In this document: in pieces, positions 1 to 8,612 of the stretch | Layout: each line of letters starts with the position of its first letter | Position numbering within the stretch: position 1 is the stretch's first letter | Assembly (NCBI GenBank): GCA_900549915.1 | Contig: URQF01000003.1 | Coordinates: forward strand, 1-36,716 | Origin: an uncultured Mollicutes bacterium | GTDB taxonomy: Bacteria; Bacillota_I; Bacilli_A; RFN20; CAG-288 | DNA: 36,716 nt | Reading direction: 5' to 3' | Notes under the pieces: generated by a model | Databases searched by the model: none | What the model was told of the DNA's origin: nothing | What the model saw: only the letters and a program-made list of their open reading frames with translations | Translations under genes and position numbers: made by a program

Positions 1-1
1 G

Positions 2-2554
2 GTGCTGAATAAAGTCACTACAAAAGTGTCTTATCTTACTCCCTGCAAGGTGTTTGGAAAAGAAGGCAACCTTTATGCTATCTCTTCCTTTAACGGGGAA
101 AGGTATACCAAGGACTTCAAGAACTATTTCTTCGATAAGAAAGACTATGATCTGATTTATTCCTTAAGGAAGAAAGAATACTATCTTGGAGAAAGTCTTC
201 TTTCTCTTTATGCAAAGCTTGGTCTTCCTTATCAAGGCTATTGTTTTCTGAAAGAGAAAAAGGCTCAATCTGTAGATGACATTATTTCACTTCTTCCGTT
301 CCGAGAGAGGAAGACAGAGGAGAGCAACTATCTTTCCGTAAAAAGATTTGATCTTTTTTATTCCTATCTGCCAGAAGAAAAAGAACATCGCTACGTGTTC
401 TCTTATCGAAGGCTGTTGAAGAACGGTGTTTTCTGCTATGCATCCAAACCGCTTTTCGAATACTCTCCTGATAATCAGATTACGATTGTCATCGATGATA
501 AAGTCAATCGGGAAAACACATCCCTTGGCTTTCTCGATAAAAAAGGTGAGAAGCTATCTTCTTGGCCTCTTGCTTCCTATCTCATAGCAAGAGAAAGGAC
601 GCATGATTCCCTCCTTAAGGAAAAACTGGTTCAGATGGATGAACGAAGCAATAATTCTGCACTCTATGAATTCTATCGTCTTTTCCACCAAACCACTTTA
701 AGGCAGGCATTATCGATTCTTTCTGCCGAGTATGGTCTTTCTCTTGCCTTGGATGAAAAGAGGAAAGACTTCTTCTTCTATCTTCTTTCTTATCCTTTCC
801 TTGCAGTGGAGCGTCTGTTCCGGAACGAAGCAAGGAAAAACACAGATATTACTTCCTTAAGGCAGCTGGATGGCAAGCCAGATGCAAAAGACCGATATGA
901 ACCGAATCTTCCGTATCCTTATGTTTCTTATGGAAAGCTCTGCTACTCTTTCCGCAAGACCCGCTTTGGAAAAGCCTATCTTTGCTCCTGTAGCAGAAAA
1001 GCTGTCGAGAACAGAATCGATTATCTTTTAAAGACAATCAAACCGAATTCTGTTGAGAAATACAGCAAAAGGATTTCTCAAATCGGACTTCCGGATAACA
1101 TCGTATCCCAGCTCAACCCCTTCAATCCAGATCTTAAGTCTCAGATTCCGTATAAGGATGGACTCTGTCATCTTTGCAATTCCTCTACCCCTTCCTACTA
1201 TGAATGCAGGGATGAAAAAACAGATGCCCTCTATAATATCTACTTTACCTATATCCGTGCAAAAGCAAGTGAGCATGGCGTCTATTGGATTCCAACCCTG
1301 AATGAGGACTTCGATAAATACGACGATTTCCCTCTCAAGATGTTCCATCTTGATAAAAACAAAATCGAACCGATTCTGAAACCTTATATTCAGAAAGACC
1401 GGAAGTCCCTTATTTCCTTGCTGAGTTCTTTCTTCGGACCAGACTTCTTCTATTCTTCTAATTTCGGTGCTTTTTCTGCTTTCAGGTCAAGGCCGGAAGA
1501 TTTAGGCAGGAATCAAAACCTTTTATCTTTGCTCGGAGGCCTTAGTACGATTGGTCCGGTTGTCTTACGTCTGTTCTATACTTATGCAAAGAGGGCAATG
1601 GCATACGGAGTCGAAAGGTCTTCTTCCTTCCTATCTTCCGATGAGACGCCGTTTGCAAGGAACATCGACTATAATCCAAAGCTTCCGCATCCTTATGTTT
1701 TCCTAGGAAGACACTATAACGCTTATGCAGACGATGCCTTTGGTAAGAACCTCGCTTTCTGCTTATGCGAAAAAGAAACCAGGCGGAAGGAGAGGAAGTA
1801 TTCTTTAAAACGCTTTGACTTTAGCGTGATACCAGCCGAGTTCCGTGCCAGTGTGCTGCTCGGATTAGTCGGACTTCCCTATTCTGTGGTTCTTTCTCTG
1901 CAGAATGTCGACTTATCTCTGACAAGCGTGGATGAGCTCTTGGAACGGATTCCGTTCAAGGAGAGCATTTGCAGAAGATGCTTAAATATTACCCATTGTG
2001 CGTATCTTGACGTCTTCACCAAAGCTCTTCCGCTCAAGGAGAATTCGATGGCGGAATATACTTTTGCAGTCAATGGAAGGCTGCGGGATGGGTTTGCTTT
2101 TGTGACAAGCAACCCGCTTTCCTATCTTGTCTATCAGAAGGACCATCACTATGATTTGTCGAGTGATTATGATCCTCTTCTTCCTTGCTTGAATAGGCTA
2201 GATGATGCTGTTCCGGAAGCCGTCTTTTCCTTCTTTGTTCCTGGAGAAGACAAACTGAAGGACTATCTCTATGATTATCAGAAGAAAGCACTCGGCAATG
2301 CTGAAATCAGCGCTTATGCTTCCGGTATTATTCTTGACACTTATAAGCGCGATAATAAATGTATTCTTAAGTTTATTAACTCAATATCGGAAACAAACTA
2401 CAGAGACAATCTTATAAATTGTTTTCCGGATGTTTCCAATATCCGGCCAGAGATTCAAGAAAATGTATTCCAGAGCAGGATTGGTTTCTTCACCTTCCTC
2501 TACGAGAAGCTTGTTCTGAAGTATGTGGAAAAAGAGAAACGGATAGGTAGATAG
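2..2554 (+). CDS. Large repeat protein with two Cys-rich modules, unrecognised, possibly 5'-truncated
   Basis: I do not recognise this protein. The frame is open to the window edge; GTG at position 2 could be the start, but the gene may begin earlier. It has no signal peptide and no membrane segment, so it should be cytoplasmic. A degenerate unit recurs about three times. Each unit has a GLP motif (residues near 75, 363 and 625) followed some 20-30 residues later by a LLPF/IPYKD/IPFKE motif. Units two and three start with a PYPYV/HPYVF motif and carry a CxC pair (C328/C330; C587/C589), then a CxxC pair (C389/C392; C657/C660) and one more Cys (C402; C666). This spacing suggests a metal-binding fold, which is inference. 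It ends in TAG one base before the ATG of the next gene, which carries related motifs, so the two are surely co-transcribed. In-frame AGG codons are common, as in other resident genes. Confidence 0.8.
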   Translation: MLNKVTTKVSYLTPCKVFGKEGNLYAISSFNGERYTKDFKNYFFDKKDYDLIYSLRKKEYYLGESLLSLYAKLGLPYQGYCFLKEKKAQSVDDIISLLPFRERKTEESNYLSVKRFDLFYSYLPEEKEHRYVFSYRRLLKNGVFCYASKPLFEYSPDNQITIVIDDKVNRENTSLGFLDKKGEKLSSWPLASYLIARERTHDSLLKEKLVQMDERSNNSALYEFYRLFHQTTLRQALSILSAEYGLSLALDEKRKDFFFYLLSYPFLAVERLFRNEARKNTDITSLRQLDGKPDAKDRYEPNLPYPYVSYGKLCYSFRKTRFGKAYLCSCSRKAVENRIDYLLKTIKPNSVEKYSKRISQIGLPDNIVSQLNPFNPDLKSQIPYKDGLCHLCNSSTPSYYECRDEKTDALYNIYFTYIRAKASEHGVYWIPTLNEDFDKYDDFPLKMFHLDKNKIEPILKPYIQKDRKSLISLLSSFFGPDFFYSSNFGAFSAFRSRPEDLGRNQNLLSLLGGLSTIGPVVLRLFYTYAKRAMAYGVERSSSFLSSDETPFARNIDYNPKLPHPYVFLGRHYNAYADDAFGKNLAFCLCEKETRRKERKYSLKRFDFSVIPAEFRASVLLGLVGLPYSVVLSLQNVDLSLTSVDELLERIPFKESICRRCLNITHCAYLDVFTKALPLKENSMAEYTFAVNGRLRDGFAFVTSNPLSYLVYQKDHHYDLSSDYDPLLPCLNRLDDAVPEAVFSFFVPGEDKLKDYLYDYQKKALGNAEISAYASGIILDTYKRDNKCILKFINSISETNYRDNLINCFPDVSNIRPEIQENVFQSRIGFFTFLYEKLVLKYVEKEKRIGR

Positions 2555-2555
2555 T

Positions 2556-5500
2556 ATGAAATATTCCTACGAATTATTTGTAACGGATCAGCAGGCCTGC
2601 GATGATACGAAATACGCGTATCTTCTTTCTGGTGCTTTCTATGATTGCTATACCGATGATTTTGAACACTTTTATAGGCCGCTTAGCAACAAAGAAAGCT
2701 TGCTTGCAAGAAGGGAATTCTATCAGACTTATCTGAAGAAAGCTCCCTATCCTGTTTTCAATAATTCCTATCAGATTACGAATGGACAGAGTGTTCCTGC
2801 TCAAGTATTGTTCCAGGTTCTTGGTCTTCCTATCCAAGTAAGGACGAAACCCGGAAAAGAGAACAACGTAGTTCCTCTTACCTGTGATGAGATTCTCAGC
2901 CGGATTACCTTTGATCCTCTTCTTTCTGTGGATAGGAGAGAAGGATTATCCAAAGGGGACTTCCACGAACTCTTTACCAATGATTTTGCTTTGATTGAAG
3001 GAAGGAACTATCTGATTAGCAAAGGAATTTTCTGCCAGAATCCAGAACTGATTTATGATCCGGAAACACGTCCTTATCCGTATTATCCAATCCATATCTT
3101 AGAGGACCGGATTCCAAAGAAGTATCTTCAGGAAAAAGAAACGGGAGCCAAGCTTTTCAGGGACTTTGTTTCTTTTAAGGCTCTTCCTCTCCGGAATGCA
3201 GAAGACTATCAGAAATACTATGCTCCCTTGGATCATAGGTCTTTAGAAGAGATGGCACAGCTTGCCTTTCATGTCGATTCGGATAATACCCCAGACGCGG
3301 AATACGAAAGAAATAGTGCTCTTCGCCGCTATTTTGCGGGTCTGATGGGGCGCATCAGGAATGACTATTTCCGTAGGTATTTCCTGAACAGCAATATCTG
3401 TGGTTTCACGTCTCTTGATCAGGACCTTGGATTTGACTTCACCTCCGGTAAGCATAGGGCGGTTGGATTGAACTTCACAAGGTATGCTGGTGAGAATAAA
3501 CGTATCCTTCATACGGAAAACGGAAAAGTGAGGGAAGAATTCCTCCCTGTTTCCTATTCTTTCAGGAAAAAGGACAAGAAGTTGATTGGACAGCAGTTTG
3601 ATTTTGTTTTTTCCTACAGGGAAAAACACAAGGACCTTGAATTTATCCCTGCCTATTTCCTTAAGAGGATGGGAAGGCCATATGCATGCTATCCGTTTGT
3701 AAAATACTTTGATTTCTCAAGCGGAGACCGAGAGAGCTTCCTCTCTTTGCTTCCTTTTAAGGACCATATTCTGACAGTGGAGGACTTTGGATATCCAAAA
3801 CCTTACCTAGGAGAATACGGACGTCTTTTCTTTGATTTCGTTGAATGCGAGGAAGAAAAGAATTTCTATCATCAGAATAAGAGGAGGAAGGCGGGTCTAT
3901 CTTTCTTCGACCTCACTACGGAGGAGGGAGGAATGGATTTTGCACTCCACTATGATTCCAATAACAAGGATGTCCTTGCTCTTGTTTCCGGAGATTATGC
4001 TTTTTACAGAAAGAACCAGCAGAAGATTTTCGATGAGCTTTGGTATCCATCCTGGGAAGACTATATTTCAAGTCATATCAGCAAGGATGAAAAGATTACG
4101 CCTATTACGGAAATCTTCCATGAGAGGAACAAAGGACGCACGTTTTTAGAGGCTTTTACCGTTCTAAAACTTCCAGAGGCCGATAAAGATATTCTTCTCA
4201 AAGGCATCTATTACCGAATCAAGGATAGGTTCCTAGGGAGTCTAAAGCACGAGAATTATCAGGAGGATTTCGTATCGAAGCCAATCGAACCTGTTGAAAT
4301 TCAGACCGATGATAAAGAATATCCCTATCTCCGTGCCTATCCTTTTGGTCTTGCTTATTCCAGAGATGGATTCCACTATGAAATCGATGGTAATCTAGCG
4401 GAGAGGTTCTCTTACTTTAAAAAGCAAGAGTCTTCTCTTCTCTTTGGTATGGCCATTTCTTCTTATACGGGCGACAGCTATCGATATGGACGTTGTCTCT
4501 TTGTTGATAAGCTAGACAGGCTTTTGAAGGATGAAGTCAAGACGATTACGGATGGTCTCTATGATAAGCATTCTTCTTATCTTTATCCTATCTTAGCCAA
4601 TGATTCTTCTCTTCTTTCTTCCGTAAGGCAATGCTTGGCTAGCAAAGACGGCTACTTGTTATTTTCCAATGCATATGCAAACCGATATGGGTTTGGAATC
4701 CATCTTGACAAGATTCGTGATGAGGATAAGAAAAGGTTTGACTCCTATCATGCAAAGAGGTCTTCTAGGAATCTTGATGCCTTTTTGGATAATCAGTACT
4801 GGACTAGAATCAGGGACGAAATCAATCAAACTGGTTTTCTTCCTCCGCTCTCACAGGAAAGGGACCTGAATCTCTGCTATGTCCCGTTCTGGAAGAACAT
4901 TTCCGCTGCCTTGCAGAGGAAATACTGGAGACGTGCTAGGGGATTTACTTTCGATCAAGGATATCTGGGTTCGCTAGAATTTGATGGGCATCAAGTTGCT
5001 ATCGGAACCCGGTTCTTTGCGTTTAAGAGGCCAGATGGCGGATATGCCATTCCTAGAAAAGATAAAGAGGCAGTTGAGTTCTCAGCTCGAATTCTGAAGA
5101 AACGTTTCTCTTCTTATGCTTCAAAGAAAGAACAATCGAATAGGTTCCTTCTCTCTGCTTTAGGTCTGCCTCTTATCAGGGATGAACCAAGGAAAGACTT
5201 CGATGAGTTTGTTTCTAATATCCGCTATGAGGACAGGAATGCAGACACGAGCGATTATCCGACCTATTTTTCTGCCTTTGTCTGTCGAAGAAGCACATTG
5301 GATTCCCTTCCTTTCACAACGGAGGCAAATCGTCGCCTTGCCCATAGGGGAAGGTTTATTCTTTATCCTCCTCTTGCGGAAAGTCTTCGGAATTATCTCA
5401 ATCGGTTTCGTCAAGAAACAAATCCGTATGACTGGGTCTGTATCGAGAATCCAACGGGTGTTGTGAAAGATTTCTTCCTCCCAGATGATGTTTCGATGCA

Positions 5501-5813
5501 GAGGCTGATTGATAACTTCAGGAAAAAAAGCAGCTATGATTCGGATAGTGCCTTTTTCTATAAAGAGCTTTTGCTTTACCTCTATCATGTCTGTCCTGAT
5601 ATTCTAATCCAGATAGCAAATAGCAGGGGCAAGGAACAGAATCTTTCCAGTACGGAGCTCAGTGCACTTCTCCAAGGATTCCCAAGGAAGAAACCAAGCT
5701 TTGTGACTTTGAAGACAGAGCGTGCTTTCCTGAAAGACTTTACGGAAGCTCTTCTGATACGTATTAGGTGGACTGTATCCGATGAAGCCATTAAAGAAAA
5801 ACACGAAAAATAG
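2556..5813 (+). CDS. Very large repeat protein, unrecognised, paralogous in layout to its neighbour
   Basis: An 1085-residue protein without a family I can name. It starts with ATG one base after the stop of the preceding gene. Diverged copies of the neighbour's repeat can be seen: LGLP at residues 89-92, MGRP near 372, LKLP near 538 and LGLP near 869, most followed by an S-x-L/I-x-F/Y segment such as LLPFKD near 399. The paired cysteines of the first protein are missing, so this one has the scaffold without the putative metal sites. It is rich in Tyr, Phe, Arg and Asp. There is no signal peptide or transmembrane helix. The two genes probably arose by duplication and act together, perhaps as a structural or surface-independent complex, but nothing visible gives a biochemical function. 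A strong hairpin terminator follows about 50 bases downstream. Confidence 0.82.
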   Translation: MKYSYELFVTDQQACDDTKYAYLLSGAFYDCYTDDFEHFYRPLSNKESLLARREFYQTYLKKAPYPVFNNSYQITNGQSVPAQVLFQVLGLPIQVRTKPGKENNVVPLTCDEILSRITFDPLLSVDRREGLSKGDFHELFTNDFALIEGRNYLISKGIFCQNPELIYDPETRPYPYYPIHILEDRIPKKYLQEKETGAKLFRDFVSFKALPLRNAEDYQKYYAPLDHRSLEEMAQLAFHVDSDNTPDAEYERNSALRRYFAGLMGRIRNDYFRRYFLNSNICGFTSLDQDLGFDFTSGKHRAVGLNFTRYAGENKRILHTENGKVREEFLPVSYSFRKKDKKLIGQQFDFVFSYREKHKDLEFIPAYFLKRMGRPYACYPFVKYFDFSSGDRESFLSLLPFKDHILTVEDFGYPKPYLGEYGRLFFDFVECEEEKNFYHQNKRRKAGLSFFDLTTEEGGMDFALHYDSNNKDVLALVSGDYAFYRKNQQKIFDELWYPSWEDYISSHISKDEKITPITEIFHERNKGRTFLEAFTVLKLPEADKDILLKGIYYRIKDRFLGSLKHENYQEDFVSKPIEPVEIQTDDKEYPYLRAYPFGLAYSRDGFHYEIDGNLAERFSYFKKQESSLLFGMAISSYTGDSYRYGRCLFVDKLDRLLKDEVKTITDGLYDKHSSYLYPILANDSSLLSSVRQCLASKDGYLLFSNAYANRYGFGIHLDKIRDEDKKRFDSYHAKRSSRNLDAFLDNQYWTRIRDEINQTGFLPPLSQERDLNLCYVPFWKNISAALQRKYWRRARGFTFDQGYLGSLEFDGHQVAIGTRFFAFKRPDGGYAIPRKDKEAVEFSARILKKRFSSYASKKEQSNRFLLSALGLPLIRDEPRKDFDEFVSNIRYEDRNADTSDYPTYFSAFVCRRSTLDSLPFTTEANRRLAHRGRFILYPPLAESLRNYLNRFRQETNPYDWVCIENPTGVVKDFFLPDDVSMQRLIDNFRKKSSYDSDSAFFYKELLLYLYHVCPDILIQIANSRGKEQNLSSTELSALLQGFPRKKPSFVTLKTERAFLKDFTEALLIRIRWTVSDEAIKEKHEK

Positions 5814-5861
5814 TTGAAGAAGAAATAAACCAACTTCATCAGACATAGAATGAGATTGAAT

Positions 5862-5896
5862 AAAAAACAGGGCTCTTTCTGAACCCTGTTTTCTGC
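5862..5896. terminator. Bidirectional intrinsic terminator
   Basis: Perfect 8-bp inverted repeat AAACAGGG (5865-5872) and CCCTGTTT (5884-5891), with A-run and T-run on the two sides. It lies between convergent genes and can end transcription from both the large-protein pair and the ABC exporter operon. Confidence 0.8.
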
Positions 5897-5899
5897 TTT

Positions 5900-6835
5900 T
5901 TATTTCCTGTCTTTCCGAAAGAAAACGTAGTTACCAAGAGCAAGAAAGCTAGAAGCGAGAAGAAGGTTGACGATGACGGTCTTTGTTAAAAGCGGTGCTG
6001 TTCGTCCAAAAACAATCTGGTATTGTATTTGTCCGTTGACTAGTATGGCACGCTGGACCTGATCGTAATCGCTTGTGTTTCCGAATACTGAGGTAATCCT
6101 GTTCCTGGTTCCTCCTCCGAAGGCACTGTTTTGATAAGTAGGGAAGAATTCAAGGAAAGGATAGACGTTCCAAGGAGTCGTTGCGTTATAAGAGTAATTA
6201 TGGATACTGACAACTCCGTTTACGATGCTTGTGAACCTTGTTCCGATGAGGAAGACGCCAACTGGAATCAAGAAACCGGCACGGCTCTTGACCCTGTACG
6301 CGACGGACATCCTTAAGGAGAACCTAAAGAGAAGGATTAGGAAGAAAGCAAAGCAGATGAGGGGCAGACTTCCTGTTGGTTTCCTTGTGTTTGGATAGTA
6401 GTTCTCCGCATAAGGGAAGGCGTATCCCATAATCAGGACGATGAGCATCCTGATGATGTACCTTCCAAGGAAGAGGAGGAAGGAGAAGAGGATTCCGCTC
6501 CAGTAAATCAAAGTGCGTGACTTTCCCGCTAAGCACCTGTTCCGGAATGTATGGTTGCTCCAATCGGTTGTGACGAAGAAATAGAGAAGTAGCAAGGTGA
6601 TGAGCCAATACATATTCGATGGAGATAAGAACCTTGTGAACCTGGAACGTCTTGAGAATAATTCGGTATATTCCACTGTTGTGCCTTGTCTTTTGTAAGC
6701 GTTGATGGCCTTTACGTTCCTTGAACCAATTCCAATGGTAGCAAGGAGTACAAGTCCAATCCTGACAATCCTGACAATCCAGATGGCTTTCGTCTTCTTC
6801 AGACGGAAGAGGTATGTTCTCAGTAAGTCTTTCAT
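5900..6835 (-). CDS. ABC-2 type exporter permease
   Basis: Integral membrane partner of the ATPase encoded just upstream. The start ATG overlaps the ATPase stop codon (ATGA overlap at 6832-6835), so the two are translationally coupled. The protein has about six hydrophobic segments: one near residues 18-38, others around 80-95, 105-135, 155-175 and 180-205, and one near the C terminus (about 283-303). A large extracytoplasmic loop lies before the last helix. This layout fits the ABC-2 permeases that pair with BcrA-type ATPases and export peptides, antibiotics or lipids. The substrate cannot be read from the sequence. Several AGG codons fall inside hydrophobic segments, where Met is more plausible than Arg. 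The terminator at 5862-5896 ends the operon. Confidence 0.75.
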   Translation of the reverse strand: MKDLLRTYLFRLKKTKAIWIVRIVRIGLVLLATIGIGSRNVKAINAYKRQGTTVEYTELFSRRSRFTRFLSPSNMYWLITLLLLYFFVTTDWSNHTFRNRCLAGKSRTLIYWSGILFSFLLFLGRYIIRMLIVLIMGYAFPYAENYYPNTRKPTGSLPLICFAFFLILLFRFSLRMSVAYRVKSRAGFLIPVGVFLIGTRFTSIVNGVVSIHNYSYNATTPWNVYPFLEFFPTYQNSAFGGGTRNRITSVFGNTSDYDQVQRAILVNGQIQYQIVFGRTAPLLTKTVIVNLLLASSFLALGNYVFFRKDRK

Positions 6836-7740
6836 TTCCTGTCTCCTATCAAGCGGAGGAAGTGGTCTTCCAAGCCGTTTTCCTTGCTTTCGAATCTTGT
6901 CAGAAGAAGCTGGTTCTGAATCAAGAGATTCAGAAACTCGGTCTGGTCATTGACGTTATAGATATCTAAAGCATCGCTAGTCTCAGTGACGGAATATCCT
7001 TTGTCCAGCCTGAGCTGCCTTGCTTTCTTATTATCATTGGTGCTGATAAGGTACCGATGATGGGAGGAGTTCTCAAGACTGGTGGCTGAGATTTTTTCAA
7101 GTAGCTGTCCTTTATCAATAAAGAGATAGGAAGTCGCGAATTTGGATAGTTCCGATAGGATATGAGAAGAGATGATCCTTGTTGTCTTCTGCTCTTTGTT
7201 CCTTTTCAATAAAAGCTCACGAATCTGACGGATGCCTTCTGGATCAAGTCCGTTGGTCGGCTCATCTAAAATCATAAGCTCCGGTTTTGATATCCTGGCT
7301 ATTGCGATGCCAAGACGCTGCTTCCTTCCTAAGGAATAGTTTCCGGCAGCTCTTGGAGAGTTATACCTTCTGCCTAATCCGACATATTCCATCTGACGCT
7401 GGATGTATCCAGATTTGTCGGCATCTTGCCTTCCATGAAGGATGCATGCTGCCATCAGATTGTCTTTTCCGGTCCTAGAGTTGTAGATGGCAGGATGCTC
7501 GATCCTTGCCGAGACTCTGCCAAGGTTCTTACTCAGATTTGTTTCTCCGAAAAGAGTGAAACTGCCTTCGGATGGCTTTGCAATGCCGGTAAGCAAACGA
7601 ATCAGGGTTGTCTTGCCCGCTCCGTTTTTTCCAACCAATCCAACAATTTCACCTTTTTCGACGGAGAATGTTGCATTGCGGAGAACCCACTTACGGCCAT
7701 AGCACTTTCCAAGCTTCTGTGTCTGGACAATTGCTTCCAT
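6832..7740 (-). CDS. ABC transporter ATP-binding protein, BcrA/YtrB-type
   Basis: Energises the adjacent permease. Walker A GKNGAGKT lies at residues 37-44. The signature region reads YSLG-x-KQRLGIA, where x is AGG (7324-7326); this family has Met there, while the Arg in KQR is CGT. Walker B is LMILDEPTNGLDPEG and the switch histidine lies in ISSHILSEL. The C-terminal ~80 residues match the extension typical of bacitracin/lantibiotic exporters. It also has AGG at hydrophobic strand positions (GIAIA-x-ISKP, KTT-x-IISSH) where relatives have Met, Leu or Ile. The start ATG is preceded by a weak AGG/GAGG ribosome site and an extended -10 promoter. Function is secure at family level; the exported compound is unknown. 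Confidence 0.9.
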   Translation of the reverse strand: MEAIVQTQKLGKCYGRKWVLRNATFSVEKGEIVGLVGKNGAGKTTLIRLLTGIAKPSEGSFTLFGETNLSKNLGRVSARIEHPAIYNSRTGKDNLMAACILHGRQDADKSGYIQRQMEYVGLGRRYNSPRAAGNYSLGRKQRLGIAIARISKPELMILDEPTNGLDPEGIRQIRELLLKRNKEQKTTRIISSHILSELSKFATSYLFIDKGQLLEKISATSLENSSHHRYLISTNDNKKARQLRLDKGYSVTETSDALDIYNVNDQTEFLNLLIQNQLLLTRFESKENGLEDHFLRLIGDRK

Positions 7741-7762
7741 ATCTGTGCCTCGCTTTCTTTAA

Positions 7763-7771
7763 ATTATAGCA
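7763..7771 (-). promoter_or_regulatory. Extended -10 promoter of the ABC exporter operon
   Basis: On the minus strand TGCTATAAT reads as an extended -10 (TATAAT at 7763-7768 with TG one base upstream), 22 bases before the ATPase ATG. No good -35 is visible, as expected for an extended -10 promoter. Confidence 0.6.
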
Positions 7772-7833
7772 TATCAATACTTTTTCCATTATCTGTTTCC
7801 ATTGCTTTGTGCTTTCGCTGCTCTAAGCAAAGA

Positions 7834-7861
7834 AAAAGGCTCCTTTTGTAATGAGCCTTTT
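7834..7861 (-). terminator. Intrinsic terminator after the HAD gene
   Basis: Stem AAAAGGCTC (7834-7842) and GAGCCTTTT (7853-7861). Read on the minus strand it ends in a T-rich run just downstream of the HAD phosphatase stop. Confidence 0.75.
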
Positions 7862-7870
7862 CAATCGTGT

Positions 7871-8533
7871 TTAGTTCCTAAGTTCGGTATAGGAGTGCCT
7901 GTAATAATCGCAGGCGTTTCGGATTTCGTTTTCATAAGTATGGTTGTGTTTATCATAAACACCGACCACTGTGAATCCGGCTTTCTTAGCCGTTAAGATA
8001 GCAGGAAGAATATCTTCGAAAACCAGGGTTTCTTCTACTTTCGCATGCCTTTTCTCAGCTAGCCTTAGATAGATCTTAGGCTCGGATTTTTTGGAATTGA
8101 TGTCATTGACGTTCCTAGCAAAATCAAAGTAACCTTCCCTCTGGTTCCGAATCAGACACGGCCTATAGAGTTCTCTTTTGTTTGTGGTTGCCAAGGAGAG
8201 TATGTATTCTTTGTCCTTAAGCTGTTTCAGGAACTCTTTCACATTTGGCTTAGCCAGGATTTCCTTTTCGTAAGCCTGTCTTGACCAGTCTAGCCAGAGA
8301 GACGCAATCTCTTCTGGGGTTTCTGTCAAATGAAATCTATTTTTGGTATAAACTGCCCTTTCCATGAAGGAAAGGTGAGAAATGCATTCTACATAATCGG
8401 CGGGCATTTTCCTGTTATGGAGGGCAAAGAACCGGTTGTCAATGTCACCCCACATTCCAAGGGAATCGACAAGGGTTCCATCCCTATCGAAGATAACTGC
8501 TTTTTTGTTTTTGAATAATTCTGTTTTTTGCAT
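7871..8533 (-). CDS. HAD-superfamily hydrolase (phosphatase / phosphoglucomutase-like)
   Basis: Cytoplasmic phosphohydrolase of the haloacid-dehalogenase superfamily. Motif I is FDRDGTLVDS, with nucleophile D16 and general acid D18. Motif II is SLATTNK, motif III supplies a lysine in SEPKIYL, and motif IV is VFEDILPAILTAKKAG. A helical cap (about residues 25-85) follows motif I, as in subfamily I beta-phosphoglucomutase-like enzymes. The length of 220 residues is typical. The physiological substrate, perhaps a sugar phosphate or phosphoglycolate, cannot be decided. The ATG lies only 6 bases after a TATAAT box, so the mRNA is probably leaderless. The gene is divergent from the exonuclease gene. 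Confidence 0.85.
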   Translation of the reverse strand: MQKTELFKNKKAVIFDRDGTLVDSLGMWGDIDNRFFALHNRKMPADYVECISHLSFMERAVYTKNRFHLTETPEEIASLWLDWSRQAYEKEILAKPNVKEFLKQLKDKEYILSLATTNKRELYRPCLIRNQREGYFDFARNVNDINSKKSEPKIYLRLAEKRHAKVEETLVFEDILPAILTAKKAGFTVVGVYDKHNHTYENEIRNACDYYRHSYTELRN

Positions 8534-8539
8534 ACGATA

Positions 8540-8545
8540 ATTATA
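8540..8545 (-). promoter_or_regulatory. -10 box of a leaderless promoter (HAD gene)
   Basis: Minus-strand TATAAT at 8540-8545, with only 6 bases (8534-8539) before the ATG at 8533. Transcription would begin at or next to the start codon. No ribosome-binding site fits. Confidence 0.55.
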
Positions 8546-8597
8546 GTGATTTTCATCAATTTTCTGTATTTCTTCTTAAGATATTTGGTTTTCGTTT

Positions 8598-8603
8598 TAT
8601 AAT
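8598..8603 (+). promoter_or_regulatory. -10 box of a leaderless promoter (exonuclease gene)
   Basis: TATAAT at 8598-8603 ends 9 bases before the ATG at 8613. The expected transcript start is within about 3 bases of the start codon, and no Shine-Dalgarno motif is present. Confidence 0.55.
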
Positions 8604-8612
8604 CTAATTGTT

